Assembly: GCA_902537615.1 (NCBI GenBank)
Contig: CACBBU010000007.1
Coordinates: 1 to 64,000 of the forward strand
Origin: an uncultured Alphaproteobacteria bacterium
GTDB taxonomy: Bacteria > Pseudomonadota > Alphaproteobacteria > Methylaequorales > Methylaequoraceae
DNA: 64,000 bases
Reading direction: 5' to 3'
The position numbers and the translations under genes were made by a program. Positions 1 through 10,239 of this stretch are shown here, one piece after another (position 1 is the stretch's first letter; every line of letters begins with the position of its first letter). The notes under the pieces are model-generated. The model made no database searches. It worked only from the letters and a program-made list of their open reading frames with translations, and was not told the origin of the DNA.

Positions 1-2222
1 TAAAAAAACTTGGAACAGCTGTTGATTGGTCTATAAGTAAGTTTACTTTGGATGATAAATGTAGTGATGCTGTAAAAGAAGCATTTATTGAATTATACCA
101 AGAAGGATATATTTATCAGGATGAAAGGTTAGTCAATTGGGATCCAAAACTTCAAACTGCAGTTTCCGATTTAGAAGTAAATCAGAAAGAAGTTAACGGA
201 AGCCTATGGTTTATCAACTATAAAATAGAAGGAACTGAATATTTTATAGAGGTTGCAACGACAAGACCAGAGACGATGTTTGGAGATGTTGCTATTGCTG
301 TGCACCCAAAAAACAAAGATTTAAAGTCATTAATAGGAAAAAAAGCCATAGTTCCCCTTACAAAAAGACCAATTGATATCATTGCAGATGAGTACGCAGA
401 TCCTTCAAAAGGGTCAGGTGCTGTAAAAATAACACCTGCACATGATTTTAATGATTTTTTGATTGGAAAAAAACATAATTTAAACTTCATAAATATTTTT
501 GATAAACAAGCAAAATTAAATTCTGCAGTTCCAGAAAAATTTATTGGAATGGATAGATATGAAGCAAGAAAACATATAATTGAAGATTTAAAACAAAATG
601 GACAGTTAACTAAAATAAATAATAACAAAATGTTTATTCCTATTGGAGAGAGAACCGGAGTTGTTATTGAACCACTACTAACAAAACAATGGTTTTTAGA
701 TTCAAAAAAACTTTGCACTGAGGTTCAAAGCTCAATTAAAAAAAAAGAAATTAAATTTCATCCTGAATCGTGGATGAATACATTCAAACATTGGATAAAT
801 AATATTGAGCCCTGGTGTATTTCTAGACAAATTTGGTGGGGTCATCGAATTCCTATTTGGTATACTGATGATGGTCACAAAATTGCAGCTAAAGATTTAA
901 ATCATGCTAAAACTATTTTAAAAAAAAAAAAAATTAAAGGTAACATATCTCACCAGGAACCTGATGTTTTAGATACATGGTTTTCTTCAGCTCTTTGGCC
1001 TTTTTCAACTTTAAATTGGCCACAAAAAAATAACATATTATCTAAATATTACCCTTCTGATGTACTCGTAACTGGATTTGATATAATTTTTTTCTGGGTA
1101 GCAAGAATGATAATGATGGGATTATTTTTTTTGAAAAAAGTACCGTTTAAAAATATATATATTCATCCGCTTGTTAAGGATGAAAAAGGAGAAAAAATGT
1201 CCAAATCTAGAGGTAACGTAATTGATCCTATCAAAATAGTTGAAATTTATGGTTCAGATTCATTGAGATTTACTCTTGCTAACCTTTCAACACAGGGAAG
1301 AGATATAAAGTTATCAAATAAACTAGTTGAGAATAGCAGAAATTTTATAACAAAAATCTGGAATGTAGCCAGGTTTTATGAATTTAACAATTTTGTTTTA
1401 GATAAAGAATATGATCTAAAAAAAAATAAACTTCCATTAAATAATTGGATTATTGTCAGATTAAATGAAACTAAAAGAAAAATTCTAAAAAATTTAAGAG
1501 AATACAAATTTAACTTACTATTAAATGAACTATATCACTTTGTATGGAATGATTTTTGTGACTTATATCTTGAGTTTTGCAAAATTTATTTAAAAGACAA
1601 AAAAAATAATAAAGAAATTTCTAGTAATTTTAGTCTAGTTTTTAAAGAAATATTGAATTTTCTTAACCCTATAACACCTTTTGTAACTGAGGAAATTTCT
1701 TTGAAACTGAAATTTGCAAGTAATAGTCTTTTTTCTGAAACTCTTAATAATAAGTTATACGGTAACAATAAATTTTCTGTAAAAGAAATAGCTGATTTCA
1801 ATAAATTTATAAAACTCGTTAAAGATATAAGGTCAGAATTTACAGGAAAAGATTTAGTTAATTCTTCATTATTAATTTTTTCTAAGAAAAAAGTTTCTTG
1901 GATTGATAATCATGATGCATTACTCGTATCGTTATTTAAATTTGATAAAATTATTTATAGAAGTCTTGATAATAAATCAAAATTTATTATAAGTTCTGAA
2001 ATTAAATTTAATGTATCTGAAAATGGTCAAACTATTATTGAAGAATCAAATATTAAAAAGAAAATTGAGTTTTATAAAAAAGAGATCAATTTTTTTGAAA
2101 AAAAACTAAATAACAAAAATTTTGTTACGAAGGCACCATCTAAGGTTGTTGATGAAAATAGAACAAAATTAATTGAGGCAAAGAAGAATTTAGAATATTT
2201 GGAAAAAAATGTACAAGATTAA
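1..2222 (+). CDS. valS: Valyl-tRNA synthetase, 5' end missing
   Basis: This is a class I aminoacyl-tRNA synthetase that charges tRNA-Val in the cytoplasm. The reading frame is already open at the window edge (codons from base 3), so the true start and the HIGH motif lie upstream and roughly the first 130-150 residues are missing. The visible part has the editing domain (TTRPETMFGDVA), WCISRQIWWGHRIP, the LVTGFDIIFFWVARM segment and the KMSKS loop (EKMSKSRGNVIDP). An anticodon-binding domain and a C-terminal lysine/glutamate-rich coiled-coil arm typical of ValRS follow. Its last 14 bases overlap the next gene, which suggests translational coupling. Confidence 0.97.
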   Translation, partial: KKLGTAVDWSISKFTLDDKCSDAVKEAFIELYQEGYIYQDERLVNWDPKLQTAVSDLEVNQKEVNGSLWFINYKIEGTEYFIEVATTRPETMFGDVAIAVHPKNKDLKSLIGKKAIVPLTKRPIDIIADEYADPSKGSGAVKITPAHDFNDFLIGKKHNLNFINIFDKQAKLNSAVPEKFIGMDRYEARKHIIEDLKQNGQLTKINNNKMFIPIGERTGVVIEPLLTKQWFLDSKKLCTEVQSSIKKKEIKFHPESWMNTFKHWINNIEPWCISRQIWWGHRIPIWYTDDGHKIAAKDLNHAKTILKKKKIKGNISHQEPDVLDTWFSSALWPFSTLNWPQKNNILSKYYPSDVLVTGFDIIFFWVARMIMMGLFFLKKVPFKNIYIHPLVKDEKGEKMSKSRGNVIDPIKIVEIYGSDSLRFTLANLSTQGRDIKLSNKLVENSRNFITKIWNVARFYEFNNFVLDKEYDLKKNKLPLNNWIIVRLNETKRKILKNLREYKFNLLLNELYHFVWNDFCDLYLEFCKIYLKDKKNNKEISSNFSLVFKEILNFLNPITPFVTEEISLKLKFASNSLFSETLNNKLYGNNKFSVKEIADFNKFIKLVKDIRSEFTGKDLVNSSLLIFSKKKVSWIDNHDALLVSLFKFDKIIYRSLDNKSKFIISSEIKFNVSENGQTIIEESNIKKKIEFYKKEINFFEKKLNNKNFVTKAPSKVVDENRTKLIEAKKNLEYLEKNVQD

Positions 2223-2979
2223 GTATAAAAATTTAGTTTTAATCTCTAATAAAAAAAGAATTTTATCTAATCATGAAACTATTTTTTTTTTTTATGGCAT
2301 AGGTAATTCTAGCGATGATTTTAACTTTTTAATTAAAAATTTAAATCAAAAGTATCAACTTTTGATTCCAGAGTTACCAGGCCATAATAATGATAAATTT
2401 AATAGTAGATTTTCCTTAATTAATTATGCTAAGTCATTAGTATTACTTATATTAAGAAATAATTTGTGTGATTTAGTTTTTTTTTCGCATTCAGTTGGTG
2501 GCATTATTCCTATACTTATTGCTAAACAAATTAAACAAAAAAAAAAGATTAAAAAGTTTTTTAATTATGAGGGAAACCTTTCTGAATATGATACCGGTAC
2601 AATTACAAAAAAAACCCTTAGTTATAAAATGAACGAATTTGATAATAAATTTAAAAACCTTATTGAAATTTGTGAACAATCTACTCAGACTGCTGTCAGA
2701 TTGTGGTCAAACTCTTTAAAAAAAACTTCTTCACAAGCTTTTTATAAAATATCTGAAGAAACTGTTAAGTTATCAAAAAGAAATATTCTTCTTCAATTCT
2801 TTAGAATTTTTTTTAGAAGAAAATTATATTTATCAGGATCCAATTCATTTTCAAATTTTTCAGAATTTGCTTATGGTTCTGAAAGATTAATTTTAAAAAA
2901 TACGGGACATTTTGCCTTTTATGATGATAAAACAAGTTTCTTAAGTATTTTTTTAAAACTAATTTATAACTGTAAATAA
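2209..2979 (+). CDS. Alpha/beta hydrolase family protein
   Basis: This is a 256-residue probable serine hydrolase of unknown substrate. The fold signature is visible: an oxyanion-type segment near residues 28-34 (FYGIGNS), LLIPELPGHN at 51-60, the nucleophile elbow SHSVGG with Ser95, and a late NTGHFAFYD segment in which His234 is the likely catalytic histidine. The elbow begins with Ser instead of the usual Gly, as in several alpha/beta hydrolases. No signal peptide is seen. It overlaps valS by 14 bases and ends directly before ilvD, so the three genes are probably one transcript. The context does not reveal its role. Confidence 0.72.
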   Translation: MYKIKYKNLVLISNKKRILSNHETIFFFYGIGNSSDDFNFLIKNLNQKYQLLIPELPGHNNDKFNSRFSLINYAKSLVLLILRNNLCDLVFFSHSVGGIIPILIAKQIKQKKKIKKFFNYEGNLSEYDTGTITKKTLSYKMNEFDNKFKNLIEICEQSTQTAVRLWSNSLKKTSSQAFYKISEETVKLSKRNILLQFFRIFFRRKLYLSGSNSFSNFSEFAYGSERLILKNTGHFAFYDDKTSFLSIFLKLIYNCK

Positions 2980-4695
2980 ATGATAGATAAATCTAAATTA
3001 CCAAGTAGACATGTAAGTGAGGGACCAAAAAGTTCTCCTCATAGATCTTATTATTATGCAATGGGTCTCACTGAAGAAGAGATAAGTCAACCTTTTGTTG
3101 GAGTAGCTACTTGTTGGAACGAATCTGCACCGTGTAATATTTCACTCTCTAGGCAGGCACAAGCCACTAAAAATGGTGTTAAAGAAAATAAAGGGACACC
3201 AAGAGAGTTCACAACCATAACAGTAACAGACGGTATAGCAATGGGACACGAGGGGATGAAATCATCATTAGTTTCTAGAGAAATAATTGCTGATTCTGTT
3301 GAAGTTGCTATTCGAGGTCATTGTTATGATGGTCTAGTAGGCATAGCTGGTTGTGATAAATCTTTACCAGGATTAATGATGGCAATGTTAAGGTTAAATG
3401 TTCCATCTGTATTTTTGTATGGAGGTTCAATACTTCCAGGCAAATACAAAAATAAAGAAGTTACAATACAAGATGTCTTTGAAGCTGTCGGTGAATTTGA
3501 TGCGAAGAAAATTTCTGAGAAAGAGCTTTGTGATTTAGAAAAAGTTGCTTGCCCTTCAGCAGGTTCTTGTGGTGGCCAATTTACTGCTAACACCATGGCA
3601 TGTGTGGCGGAAGCTATTGGGCTTGCACTACCAGGATCATCATCAACACCAGCACCATACGAATCAAGAGATGAGTTTGCTTTTGATTCAGGTTTTAGCG
3701 TTATGGAATTAATTAAAAAGCAAATTAAGCCGAGAGATATAGTTACCAAAGATTCATTAATAAATGCAGCAAGAGTTGTGGCTTGTAGTGGTGGTTCAAC
3801 AAATGCAGCTTTGCATTTACCAGCAATTGCAAACGAAATAGGTATAAAATTTGATATTATAGATGTAGCTAAAATTTTTAAAGAAACACCATACATAGTT
3901 GACTTAAAGCCTGGAGGAAAATTTTTAGCTAAGGATCTTTACGAAATTGGAGGAGTCCCAATTGTTTTAAAATCGTTGTTAGACGGGGGTTTCTTGAAGG
4001 GTGATTGCCTTACAGTTACGGGAAAAACTTTAGAGGAAAACTTAAAAAATGTAAAAATTAACTTTGAATCTCAAGAAGTAGTATATTCAACAAAAAAACC
4101 GATTTCTCATACTGGAGGTGTTGTTGGCTTAACTGGAAACCTTGCACCTGATGGTTCAATAGTGAAGATTGCTGGAACAAAATCACTGAAATTTAGAGGT
4201 ACTGCAAGATGTTTCAATTGTGAAGAGGATGCATTTGAGGCGGTAAGTAAAAGAAATTACTCCGAAGGAGATGTAATCGTAATTAGATATGAGGGACCAA
4301 AAGGTGGCCCAGGAATGAGAGAAATGTTGGCAACAACTGCAGCAATATATGGTCAGGGTATGGGTGATAAAGTTGCTTTAATAACTGATGGAAGATTTTC
4401 AGGTGCAACAAGAGGCCTTTGTATTGGACACATAAGTCCAGAGGCTGCAGTTGGAGGACCTATTGCACTTGTTCAAGATGGTGATGTTATTGAAATTGAT
4501 GCAAATAAAGGTTTAATCCATTTAAACGTCAGTGAAAATGAATTGGAAAAAAGAAATAAAAAACTCATAATTAAGGAAAATGATTTTGGATCTGGAGCAT
4601 TGTGGAAGTTTTCTCAAAGTGTAGGGTCGGCAAGATATGGAGCAGTTACTCACCCAGGAGCTTCAAAAGAGAAGAAAACTTACTCAGATATTTAA
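2980..4695 (+). CDS. ilvD: Dihydroxy-acid dehydratase
   Basis: It dehydrates 2,3-dihydroxy-isovalerate and 2,3-dihydroxy-3-methylvalerate to the 2-oxo acids in valine and isoleucine synthesis, using an Fe-S cluster. At 571 residues it has normal length. The three expected cluster cysteines are present: Cys52 (PCNISL), Cys125 (GCDKSLPG) and Cys197 ([15 protein letters not shown]). The C-terminal active-site segment [11 protein letters not shown] is intact. ATG follows the stop of the hydrolase gene directly. The 3' end is three bases from the convergent xth gene. Elsewhere in the window an acetolactate-synthase-like gene (55378) is present, but it is not linked to ilvD here. Confidence 0.97.
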   Translation: MIDKSKLPSRHVSEGPKSSPHRSYYYAMGLTEEEISQPFVGVATCWNESAPCNISLSRQAQATKNGVKENKGTPREFTTITVTDGIAMGHEGMKSSLVSREIIADSVEVAIRGHCYDGLVGIAGCDKSLPGLMMAMLRLNVPSVFLYGGSILPGKYKNKEVTIQDVFEAVGEFDAKKISEKELCDLEKVACPSAGSCGGQFTANTMACVAEAIGLALPGSSSTPAPYESRDEFAFDSGFSVMELIKKQIKPRDIVTKDSLINAARVVACSGGSTNAALHLPAIANEIGIKFDIIDVAKIFKETPYIVDLKPGGKFLAKDLYEIGGVPIVLKSLLDGGFLKGDCLTVTGKTLEENLKNVKINFESQEVVYSTKKPISHTGGVVGLTGNLAPDGSIVKIAGTKSLKFRGTARCFNCEEDAFEAVSKRNYSEGDVIVIRYEGPKGGPGMREMLATTAAIYGQGMGDKVALITDGRFSGATRGLCIGHISPEAAVGGPIALVQDGDVIEIDANKGLIHLNVSENELEKRNKKLIIKENDFGSGALWKFSQSVGSARYGAVTHPGASKEKKTYSDI

Positions 4696-4698
4696 AAA

Positions 4699-5478
4699 TT
4701 ACACCTTTAACTTAATCCATAACGGAATATGGTCTGATGGTTTTTCTTTACCCCTATATTCCTTTTCAAAAAAGATACTCTCTATCAAACAAGCAAGCTT
4801 AGGTGAAACTAAAAAATGATCAATCAAAAGACCATAATTTCTCTCCCAACTAGCTTTTTGATAATCCCAATATGAATAAATTTCTCCTGGTTTATAAAAT
4901 AATCTAACAATGTTAGTTAAACCAGAAAATAAAATTTCTCTAAATTTTTTCCTAGATGAAATATGGCCCAAGGCATCTTTTTGCCAATTATCAAAGTCTT
5001 GGACATCATCATGATGCTCAAGTACGTTAAAGTCTCCAGCAAGTATTAAATTAACTTGAGAATTAATAAGTTTTTTTATAATTCTATTAAGTTCACTCAG
5101 CCATTTTATTTTAAATGAAAACTTTTCTTTAGATTCAATTGGGTTTCCGTTGGGGGCATAAATATTTACCAAATGAAGATTCAAGTCATTTTTAATCTTA
5201 ATTCCACAAACTCTAGCTTCACGTTGAAAAATATTAGAATCAAAATTAATTTCTTGAAATTCAAATTTCTTTTTTACAAGAATTGCAACCCCATATTTGC
5301 CTTTTTCACCTTTAATTATAAGATTGTAATTTTTTTTTTGGTAGATTTGTGGAAATTCATTATTTTGACATTTAATTTCTTGCAAAAATATAACATCTGG
5401 GTTTAATGAATTAATTAGCTCTATTAAGAGGCTTTCTCTCATTCTTACTGAGTTGATGTTCCAAGAACATACTATCAT
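4699..5478 (-). CDS. xth: Exodeoxyribonuclease III (AP endonuclease)
   Basis: This is a metal-dependent AP endonuclease/3'-5' exonuclease of the exonuclease-endonuclease-phosphatase fold, acting in base excision repair. The 259 residues contain the family motifs in order: SWNINSVR at 5-12, LQEIK with Glu34, YAPNG with Tyr108, AGDFNV with Asp149 and Asn151, and SDHIP with Asp249 and His250. Length is typical. The gene is read divergently from dgt together with erpA, whose stop lies three bases upstream, so erpA-xth is a two-gene operon. This pairing is common in alphaproteobacteria. Confidence 0.96.
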   Translation of the reverse strand: MIVCSWNINSVRMRESLLIELINSLNPDVIFLQEIKCQNNEFPQIYQKKNYNLIIKGEKGKYGVAILVKKKFEFQEINFDSNIFQREARVCGIKIKNDLNLHLVNIYAPNGNPIESKEKFSFKIKWLSELNRIIKKLINSQVNLILAGDFNVLEHHDDVQDFDNWQKDALGHISSRKKFREILFSGLTNIVRLFYKPGEIYSYWDYQKASWERNYGLLIDHFLVSPKLACLIESIFFEKEYRGKEKPSDHIPLWIKLKV

Positions 5479-5481
5479 TTT

Positions 5482-5799
5482 CTAAACAGAAAAAGATATT
5501 CCACAACCACAGGTAGATGTTGCTTTGGGGTTAGATATTTTAAAATAGGATCCAATCATATCTTCAACAAAATCTAATTTTGCATCATTAATAAATTCCA
5601 GTGAGGTTGAGTCAATTAAAATTTTCACTTCATTAAAATCTAAAACTTTATCATTTTCACTTATTTTATTGTCAAAATCAAATTTGTATGAGAAACCTTG
5701 GCATCCTCCACCATCAACAGAAATTCTAAAAAACTTATTTTTGTTTTTCTTTGAAACTTCAGAAATTTTTTTTATAGCAGATTTAGATACATCAAACAT
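5482..5799 (-). CDS. erpA: Iron-sulfur cluster insertion protein ErpA (A-type carrier)
   Basis: This A-type carrier of 105 residues receives an Fe-S cluster and passes it to apo-proteins. The three ligand cysteines are visible: Cys33 in GGGCQGFSY and Cys97/Cys99 in the C-terminal STCGCGISF. The gene lies between dgt (divergent) and xth (same strand). The alphaproteobacterial xth-erpA-dgt order favours ErpA over IscA or SufA, although the sequence alone cannot exclude the paralogues. Confidence 0.92.
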   Translation of the reverse strand: MFDVSKSAIKKISEVSKKNKNKFFRISVDGGGCQGFSYKFDFDNKISENDKVLDFNEVKILIDSTSLEFINDAKLDFVEDMIGSYFKISNPKATSTCGCGISFSV

Positions 5800-5844
5800 T
5801 ATACAAAAGATAAATTTATGTTAATAATAATTACATAATAGATT

Positions 5845-6984
5845 ATGAAAGAATATTCAAACTTTTCAATAGATTATAAAAAATCTAAGGGTAGAATGTT
5901 TACTGAGAGAAACGATACATTCAGAACATGTTTTATGAGAGACAGAGACAGAATAATCCATAGCTCTGCCTTTAGAAGACTAAAATACAAAACTCAGGTA
6001 TTTGTTTACAATAAAGAAGATTATTTTAGAACCAGACTCTCTCACAGCATTGAGGTGTCTCAATTAGCTAGATCAATAGCAAAAATTTTTAGGGTTAATG
6101 ATGATTTAGTTGAATCTATTTCATTGGCACATGATTTAGGACATACACCTTTTGGACACGCTGGAGAGGATGAACTTGATCATAAAATGAAGAAAAATGG
6201 TGGTTTCAATCACAACTTTCATGCTTTGAAGATTCTTACTAAACTTGAAAAAAAATATCAAGGGTTTGATGGCTTAAATCTCACTTTTGAAACACTAGAT
6301 GGTATTTTAAAGCATAATGGCCCTATTCAATTTAAAGTACCAAAATACATATCAGATTTTATTTCATTTTTTAATGGTGATTTATCTAAAAATGGATCAT
6401 TTGAATCTCAACTTTCAGCAATTTGTGATGATATTGCATATAACAATAATGACATTGATGATGGTTTGCATGCTGGTTTCTTTTCTATTGATGAACTTTC
6501 AGAAATTGACTTAGTTAAATCAGTTTTAAAAGGAATAAAAAAAAATAAATTTAATGATTCATCTAGAATTAGATATGAATTAGTAAGAAATTTGATAAAA
6601 ACCATGATGAATGACTTAATACAAAATACCAAAAAAAACCTTCAAAAATATAAAATTAATTTTTCAGATGATATAGAATGCCAAAAAGTTAAAATTGTGT
6701 CTTTTAGCGATGATATGATAAAAGAAGAAAAAAAATTAAAACTTTTTTTAAAAAATAAGATGTATTTACATCCAAGAATAAGAACTATGACAATTAAAGC
6801 AAAAAAGATAATTTCTGATTTATTTGATTTATTTATTGAAGAACCAACACTGATGCCAGATAATTGGAATGTATTTGATAATAACAAACAAAAATATATT
6901 AATGTTTGTGATTATATCTCAGGAATGACAGATAACTACGCAATTAACATTCATCGTAAATTTTTTGATTTGTATAGTTTTTAA
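5845..6984 (+). CDS. dgt: dGTPase-like HD-domain triphosphohydrolase
   Basis: This 379-residue HD-superfamily protein is predicted to hydrolyse dNTPs to the nucleoside and triphosphate. The metal-binding residues are clear: His67 in RLSHSIEVSQ, the doublet His96-Asp97 in LAHDLGHTPFGHAGE, and an aspartate in ICDDIAYNNND. The short alphaproteobacterial type lacks the inserts of the E. coli enzyme and is usually annotated as a dGTPase-like protein. The last base of its stop is the first base of the argS start codon, so the two are coupled. Confidence 0.93.
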   Translation: MKEYSNFSIDYKKSKGRMFTERNDTFRTCFMRDRDRIIHSSAFRRLKYKTQVFVYNKEDYFRTRLSHSIEVSQLARSIAKIFRVNDDLVESISLAHDLGHTPFGHAGEDELDHKMKKNGGFNHNFHALKILTKLEKKYQGFDGLNLTFETLDGILKHNGPIQFKVPKYISDFISFFNGDLSKNGSFESQLSAICDDIAYNNNDIDDGLHAGFFSIDELSEIDLVKSVLKGIKKNKFNDSSRIRYELVRNLIKTMMNDLIQNTKKNLQKYKINFSDDIECQKVKIVSFSDDMIKEEKKLKLFLKNKMYLHPRIRTMTIKAKKIISDLFDLFIEEPTLMPDNWNVFDNNKQKYINVCDYISGMTDNYAINIHRKFFDLYSF

Positions 6985-8699
6985 TGTTATTTCATGAATA
7001 TTTAAAGAATGAGATTTTTAAAATAGTAAAAAAATTACTAGATGATAATGATCTGGATAGTGATTTTTTAAAAACGAATTCTTTCAATATTGAATTATCA
7101 AATAAAGTTGATTTTGGTGACTTGTCATCAAATGTAGCTTTAGTTTTTTCAAAATTTTTTAAAACATCACCTGAAAAATTAGCAGAAATTATTGCAAGAG
7201 AGCTAAGGCAGAATAAGCACATGCAAAAAGTTGAAGTAATAAAACCTGGTTTTATAAATATTTTTTTCACAAATTTATTTTGGCAGAATCAATTAAGTCA
7301 ATTCATTAAGCTTGACGGCTCGTATAATTACAATATAAAACCTAAATCTATTTGCATTGAATTTGTATCAGCTAATCCTACTGGTTTGATGCATATTGGT
7401 CATGCTAGAGGAGCAGTTTTAGGTGATACTATTTCTTCAGTATTAGAAGAGGTTGGTCATAATATAAAAAGAGAATATTACATAAATGATGCCGGTGAAC
7501 AAATAAAAAAACTCAATAAAACTATTATATTTCATATTGAGAATATTTTAAAAAATACTACTAATGAACTATTTAACGATCTATATCCAGGAGAATATTT
7601 AGAAAATATTGCTAAAGAAATATTTAATAAATTTTCTATAAAAAATTTAAATGAATTAAAAAAATTTGAAAAAAATATTATTGATTTTGTACTGAACGAC
7701 ATAAAAGAAGATTTAGCTGAACTTGGTATAATTCATGACAATTTTGTTTCTGAAAAAAACATTTCTTCATCAGATAACATCAATAAACTTAAAAATAAAT
7801 TATTGGAGTCAGAATTAGCCTATTATGGTTTTCAAGAAAAGCCAAAAAATATTTCCGATAAAGATTGGGAAAAAAAAGAGCAACTGCTTTTTTGTTCTAA
7901 GAAATTTGGTGATGACTCAGATAGATCTTTGATGAAGCCAGGTGGAGAAATAACTTATTTTATGTCTGATTTACTTTACCATATTAATAAAATTGAAAGA
8001 AACTTTGATGTTTTAATCAATATATGGGGAGTGGATCATTTTGGTTATGTTAAACGTTTACAAAATGCATTATATGCTCTTTGTAAGGAGAACTTCCTTT
8101 TAGATATTAAACTTACTTCTTTAGTGAATTTGATAAAAAATGGTGAAAAACTTAAGATGTCTAAACGCAAGGGAAATTATATTACGATGCGTGAAGTAAT
8201 TAAAGAGGTGGGGGTAGACGCATTAAGATTTATGATGATTTCAAGAAATGCTGATAAAACAATTGATTTTGATTTTGATTCATTAAAAATTAAAAATAAA
8301 GATAATCCTGTATTTTATGTTCAATATGCTTACGCAAGGTGCATGTCAATATTAGAAATCTCAAAAAAGAAAATTAAAGAAATTGAAAAAGGCGATTTCA
8401 AATTAGATTATTTGACTTTATATGAAGAAAAAATGCTTATTAAGTATATTTGTAACTTTTATAATGTGATTAAAAGCTCTGCTGAATATTTTGAACCTCA
8501 TAGAATTACCAATTACCTCTATGATCTTTCAAAAATTTTTCACAATTATTGGGGTCTTGGAAAAATTAATAAGGACAAAAAAATAATTTCAGGGGATGAT
8601 GATTTGACAAAATCAAGACTTGTATTAGTACAGATTATTAGTTTGACACTTAACAAAGGTTTATCTCTTTTAAAAATAAGCTCACCCAAAAGTATGTAA
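6984..8699 (+). CDS. argS: Arginyl-tRNA synthetase
   Basis: This class I synthetase of 571 residues charges tRNA-Arg. It has the N-terminal Add-1 domain, the sequence ANPTGLMHIGHARG with a canonical HIGH at residues 137-140, and a KMSK motif in GEKLKMSKRKGNY. A C-terminal DALR anticodon-binding domain with VQYAYAR follows. The length is normal. It overlaps dgt by one base upstream and the SPOR gene by one base downstream, so it sits in a tight run dgt-argS-SPOR-nagZ-scpA-scpB. Confidence 0.97.
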   Translation: MLFHEYLKNEIFKIVKKLLDDNDLDSDFLKTNSFNIELSNKVDFGDLSSNVALVFSKFFKTSPEKLAEIIARELRQNKHMQKVEVIKPGFINIFFTNLFWQNQLSQFIKLDGSYNYNIKPKSICIEFVSANPTGLMHIGHARGAVLGDTISSVLEEVGHNIKREYYINDAGEQIKKLNKTIIFHIENILKNTTNELFNDLYPGEYLENIAKEIFNKFSIKNLNELKKFEKNIIDFVLNDIKEDLAELGIIHDNFVSEKNISSSDNINKLKNKLLESELAYYGFQEKPKNISDKDWEKKEQLLFCSKKFGDDSDRSLMKPGGEITYFMSDLLYHINKIERNFDVLINIWGVDHFGYVKRLQNALYALCKENFLLDIKLTSLVNLIKNGEKLKMSKRKGNYITMREVIKEVGVDALRFMMISRNADKTIDFDFDSLKIKNKDNPVFYVQYAYARCMSILEISKKKIKEIEKGDFKLDYLTLYEEKMLIKYICNFYNVIKSSAEYFEPHRITNYLYDLSKIFHNYWGLGKINKDKKIISGDDDLTKSRLVLVQIISLTLNKGLSLLKISSPKSM

Positions 8700-9229
8700 T
8701 GAAAGATATAAAGTTAAAATATTCTTTATTAGCACTAAGCTACCTACTTCTAATTTTTTTAATTATTGTTTCATATGTATCTATTATCCCTGAAGACAAT
8801 GTGCCAATCTTAGAAAATACAGAAATAATAATAAAAGAAGAAAAAGACAATTTTAAAAACAAAGAAAATACAGTTTATGAAATTCTTGAAAAAAAAAAAG
8901 CTAAATCAATAGAAGAAATAATTGAAAAGGAGGTTGAAAATAAACAAAAGATTGATACGAAAGGAGAAAAAAATAATATTAAAAAATTTAGAATTCAAGT
9001 CGCATCATTTAAAGAAAAGAAAAAGAGTTTAGAGGTTTCAAAAAAATTAACGAAAGAATTTTCTTCAGATAAATTTATAAACTTTGAAGTAAAGCAAATA
9101 GTTTTAAAAAATGATGAAATTTTTTTTAGAGTAATCAATGATGTGACATTGACTTTAGAGGACGCAAAAAAACTTTGTAAAAAAGTTTTGGATAAAAAAT
9201 ATCAATGTTTAATTGTAATGGACACATAA
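8699..9229 (+). CDS. SPOR-domain inner-membrane protein
   Basis: This is a 176-residue bitopic protein. A single hydrophobic segment near residues 9-31 anchors it in the inner membrane. A charged Lys/Glu linker rich in low-complexity repeats follows. The C-terminal SPOR domain (from about FRIQVASFKEKKKS) is of the kind that binds denuded glycan strands at the division septum. In alphaproteobacteria a SPOR gene is commonly found between argS and nagZ, which supports the reading and suggests a role in septal peptidoglycan. Single-base overlaps join it to both neighbours. Confidence 0.85.
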   Translation: MKDIKLKYSLLALSYLLLIFLIIVSYVSIIPEDNVPILENTEIIIKEEKDNFKNKENTVYEILEKKKAKSIEEIIEKEVENKQKIDTKGEKNNIKKFRIQVASFKEKKKSLEVSKKLTKEFSSDKFINFEVKQIVLKNDEIFFRVINDVTLTLEDAKKLCKKVLDKKYQCLIVMDT

Positions 9230-10239
9230 TGCCTTCACCTGATGGCATAATTTGTTCAATTGAAGGAGATTCAATTTCAAAAAAAGAATACAGTTTTTTT
9301 AAACAAACGAACCCTTTGGGATTTGTATTATTTTCTAGAAACTACAGTAATAGGAACCAAGTAATTGATTTAATAAATGAATTGAAAAACCTTACTTTAA
9401 ATAAATCTTCTTTTATTTTTATTGATCAAGAAGGAGGAAGAGTTCAACGATTAAAAAATTCAAGTTTTACTAAATTTCCAGAACAAAGGTTTTTTGGTGA
9501 AATTTATAAAAAAAATAAAGCAAGGTCTAAGAAACTTTCATATTTAAGTTCCTATCTTCTAGCCAATGAATTAAAAAGTATTGGAGTTGACGTTAACTTT
9601 TCACCAGTCTGCGATTTATATTTTAATTACGCTAATGACATTATTGGTGACCGTTCATTTAGTTCAGACCCCGGAATAGTTAAAGATTTAGCTATTCAAT
9701 ATTGTAAGGGTTTTAGAGATTCTGGGATCTTGCCTGTTATGAAGCATTTTCCAGGACATGGAAGGTCTCTGGTTGACACTCATTTGGAGCCATCTGAAGT
9801 AAATGTAACACTAGATATCTTAAAAAAGAATGATTTTATTCCTTTTGAAAACTTAAAAACAGAAAGCCTTATGATGCTCGCGCATATTTTTTATCCTAAG
9901 GTTGATAAAGAGATTGCTACCTATTCCAAAAAAATTAACAAGATAATAAGAGAGGAATTGCTTTTTAAAGGGTTAATATTAACTGATGATATATCAATGA
10001 AAGCTTTAAGCGATGATTCAAATACTATTATAAAGAAATCTTACAGTGCAGGCTGTGATGTAATTTTACATTGTAGCGGTAAACTAGATGAGGTAAAAAA
10101 AATTTATAACTTTACAAAAAAAATTAAAAAAAAATATTATGATTACTTTATTAATGATATTTTTAATTTGAAGCTACAAAAACTAAATATTTTAAATATT
10201 AAAAAAATACTTTCTTCTAATAATGTAATAAAGAATTAA
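9229..10239 (+). CDS. nagZ: Beta-N-acetylhexosaminidase NagZ (GH3)
   Basis: It removes N-acetylglucosamine from anhydromuropeptides in cytoplasmic peptidoglycan recycling. From this start the protein has 336 residues. The GH3 signatures are present: IDQEGGRVQRL at 65-75, KHFPGHG at 172-178 followed by DTH, and the TDDISM segment near 252-257 that carries the nucleophilic aspartate. An in-frame ATG at 9205 would add eight residues. I prefer 9229 because it overlaps the SPOR stop by one base, like the other junctions in this operon. Confidence 0.93.
   Translation: MPSPDGIICSIEGDSISKKEYSFFKQTNPLGFVLFSRNYSNRNQVIDLINELKNLTLNKSSFIFIDQEGGRVQRLKNSSFTKFPEQRFFGEIYKKNKARSKKLSYLSSYLLANELKSIGVDVNFSPVCDLYFNYANDIIGDRSFSSDPGIVKDLAIQYCKGFRDSGILPVMKHFPGHGRSLVDTHLEPSEVNVTLDILKKNDFIPFENLKTESLMMLAHIFYPKVDKEIATYSKKINKIIREELLFKGLILTDDISMKALSDDSNTIIKKSYSAGCDVILHCSGKLDEVKKIYNFTKKIKKKYYDYFINDIFNLKLQKLNILNIKKILSSNNVIKN

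Noticed and set aside
4637-4819. A plus-strand frame of 60 codons overlapping the ilvD end and the xth 3' end.
   Set aside because: It lies in another frame across two well-supported genes and shows no family features.
9205-9228. An upstream ATG for nagZ that would overlap the SPOR gene by 25 bases.
   Set aside because: The ATG at 9229 matches the operon's one-base overlap pattern and the expected length of the enzyme.
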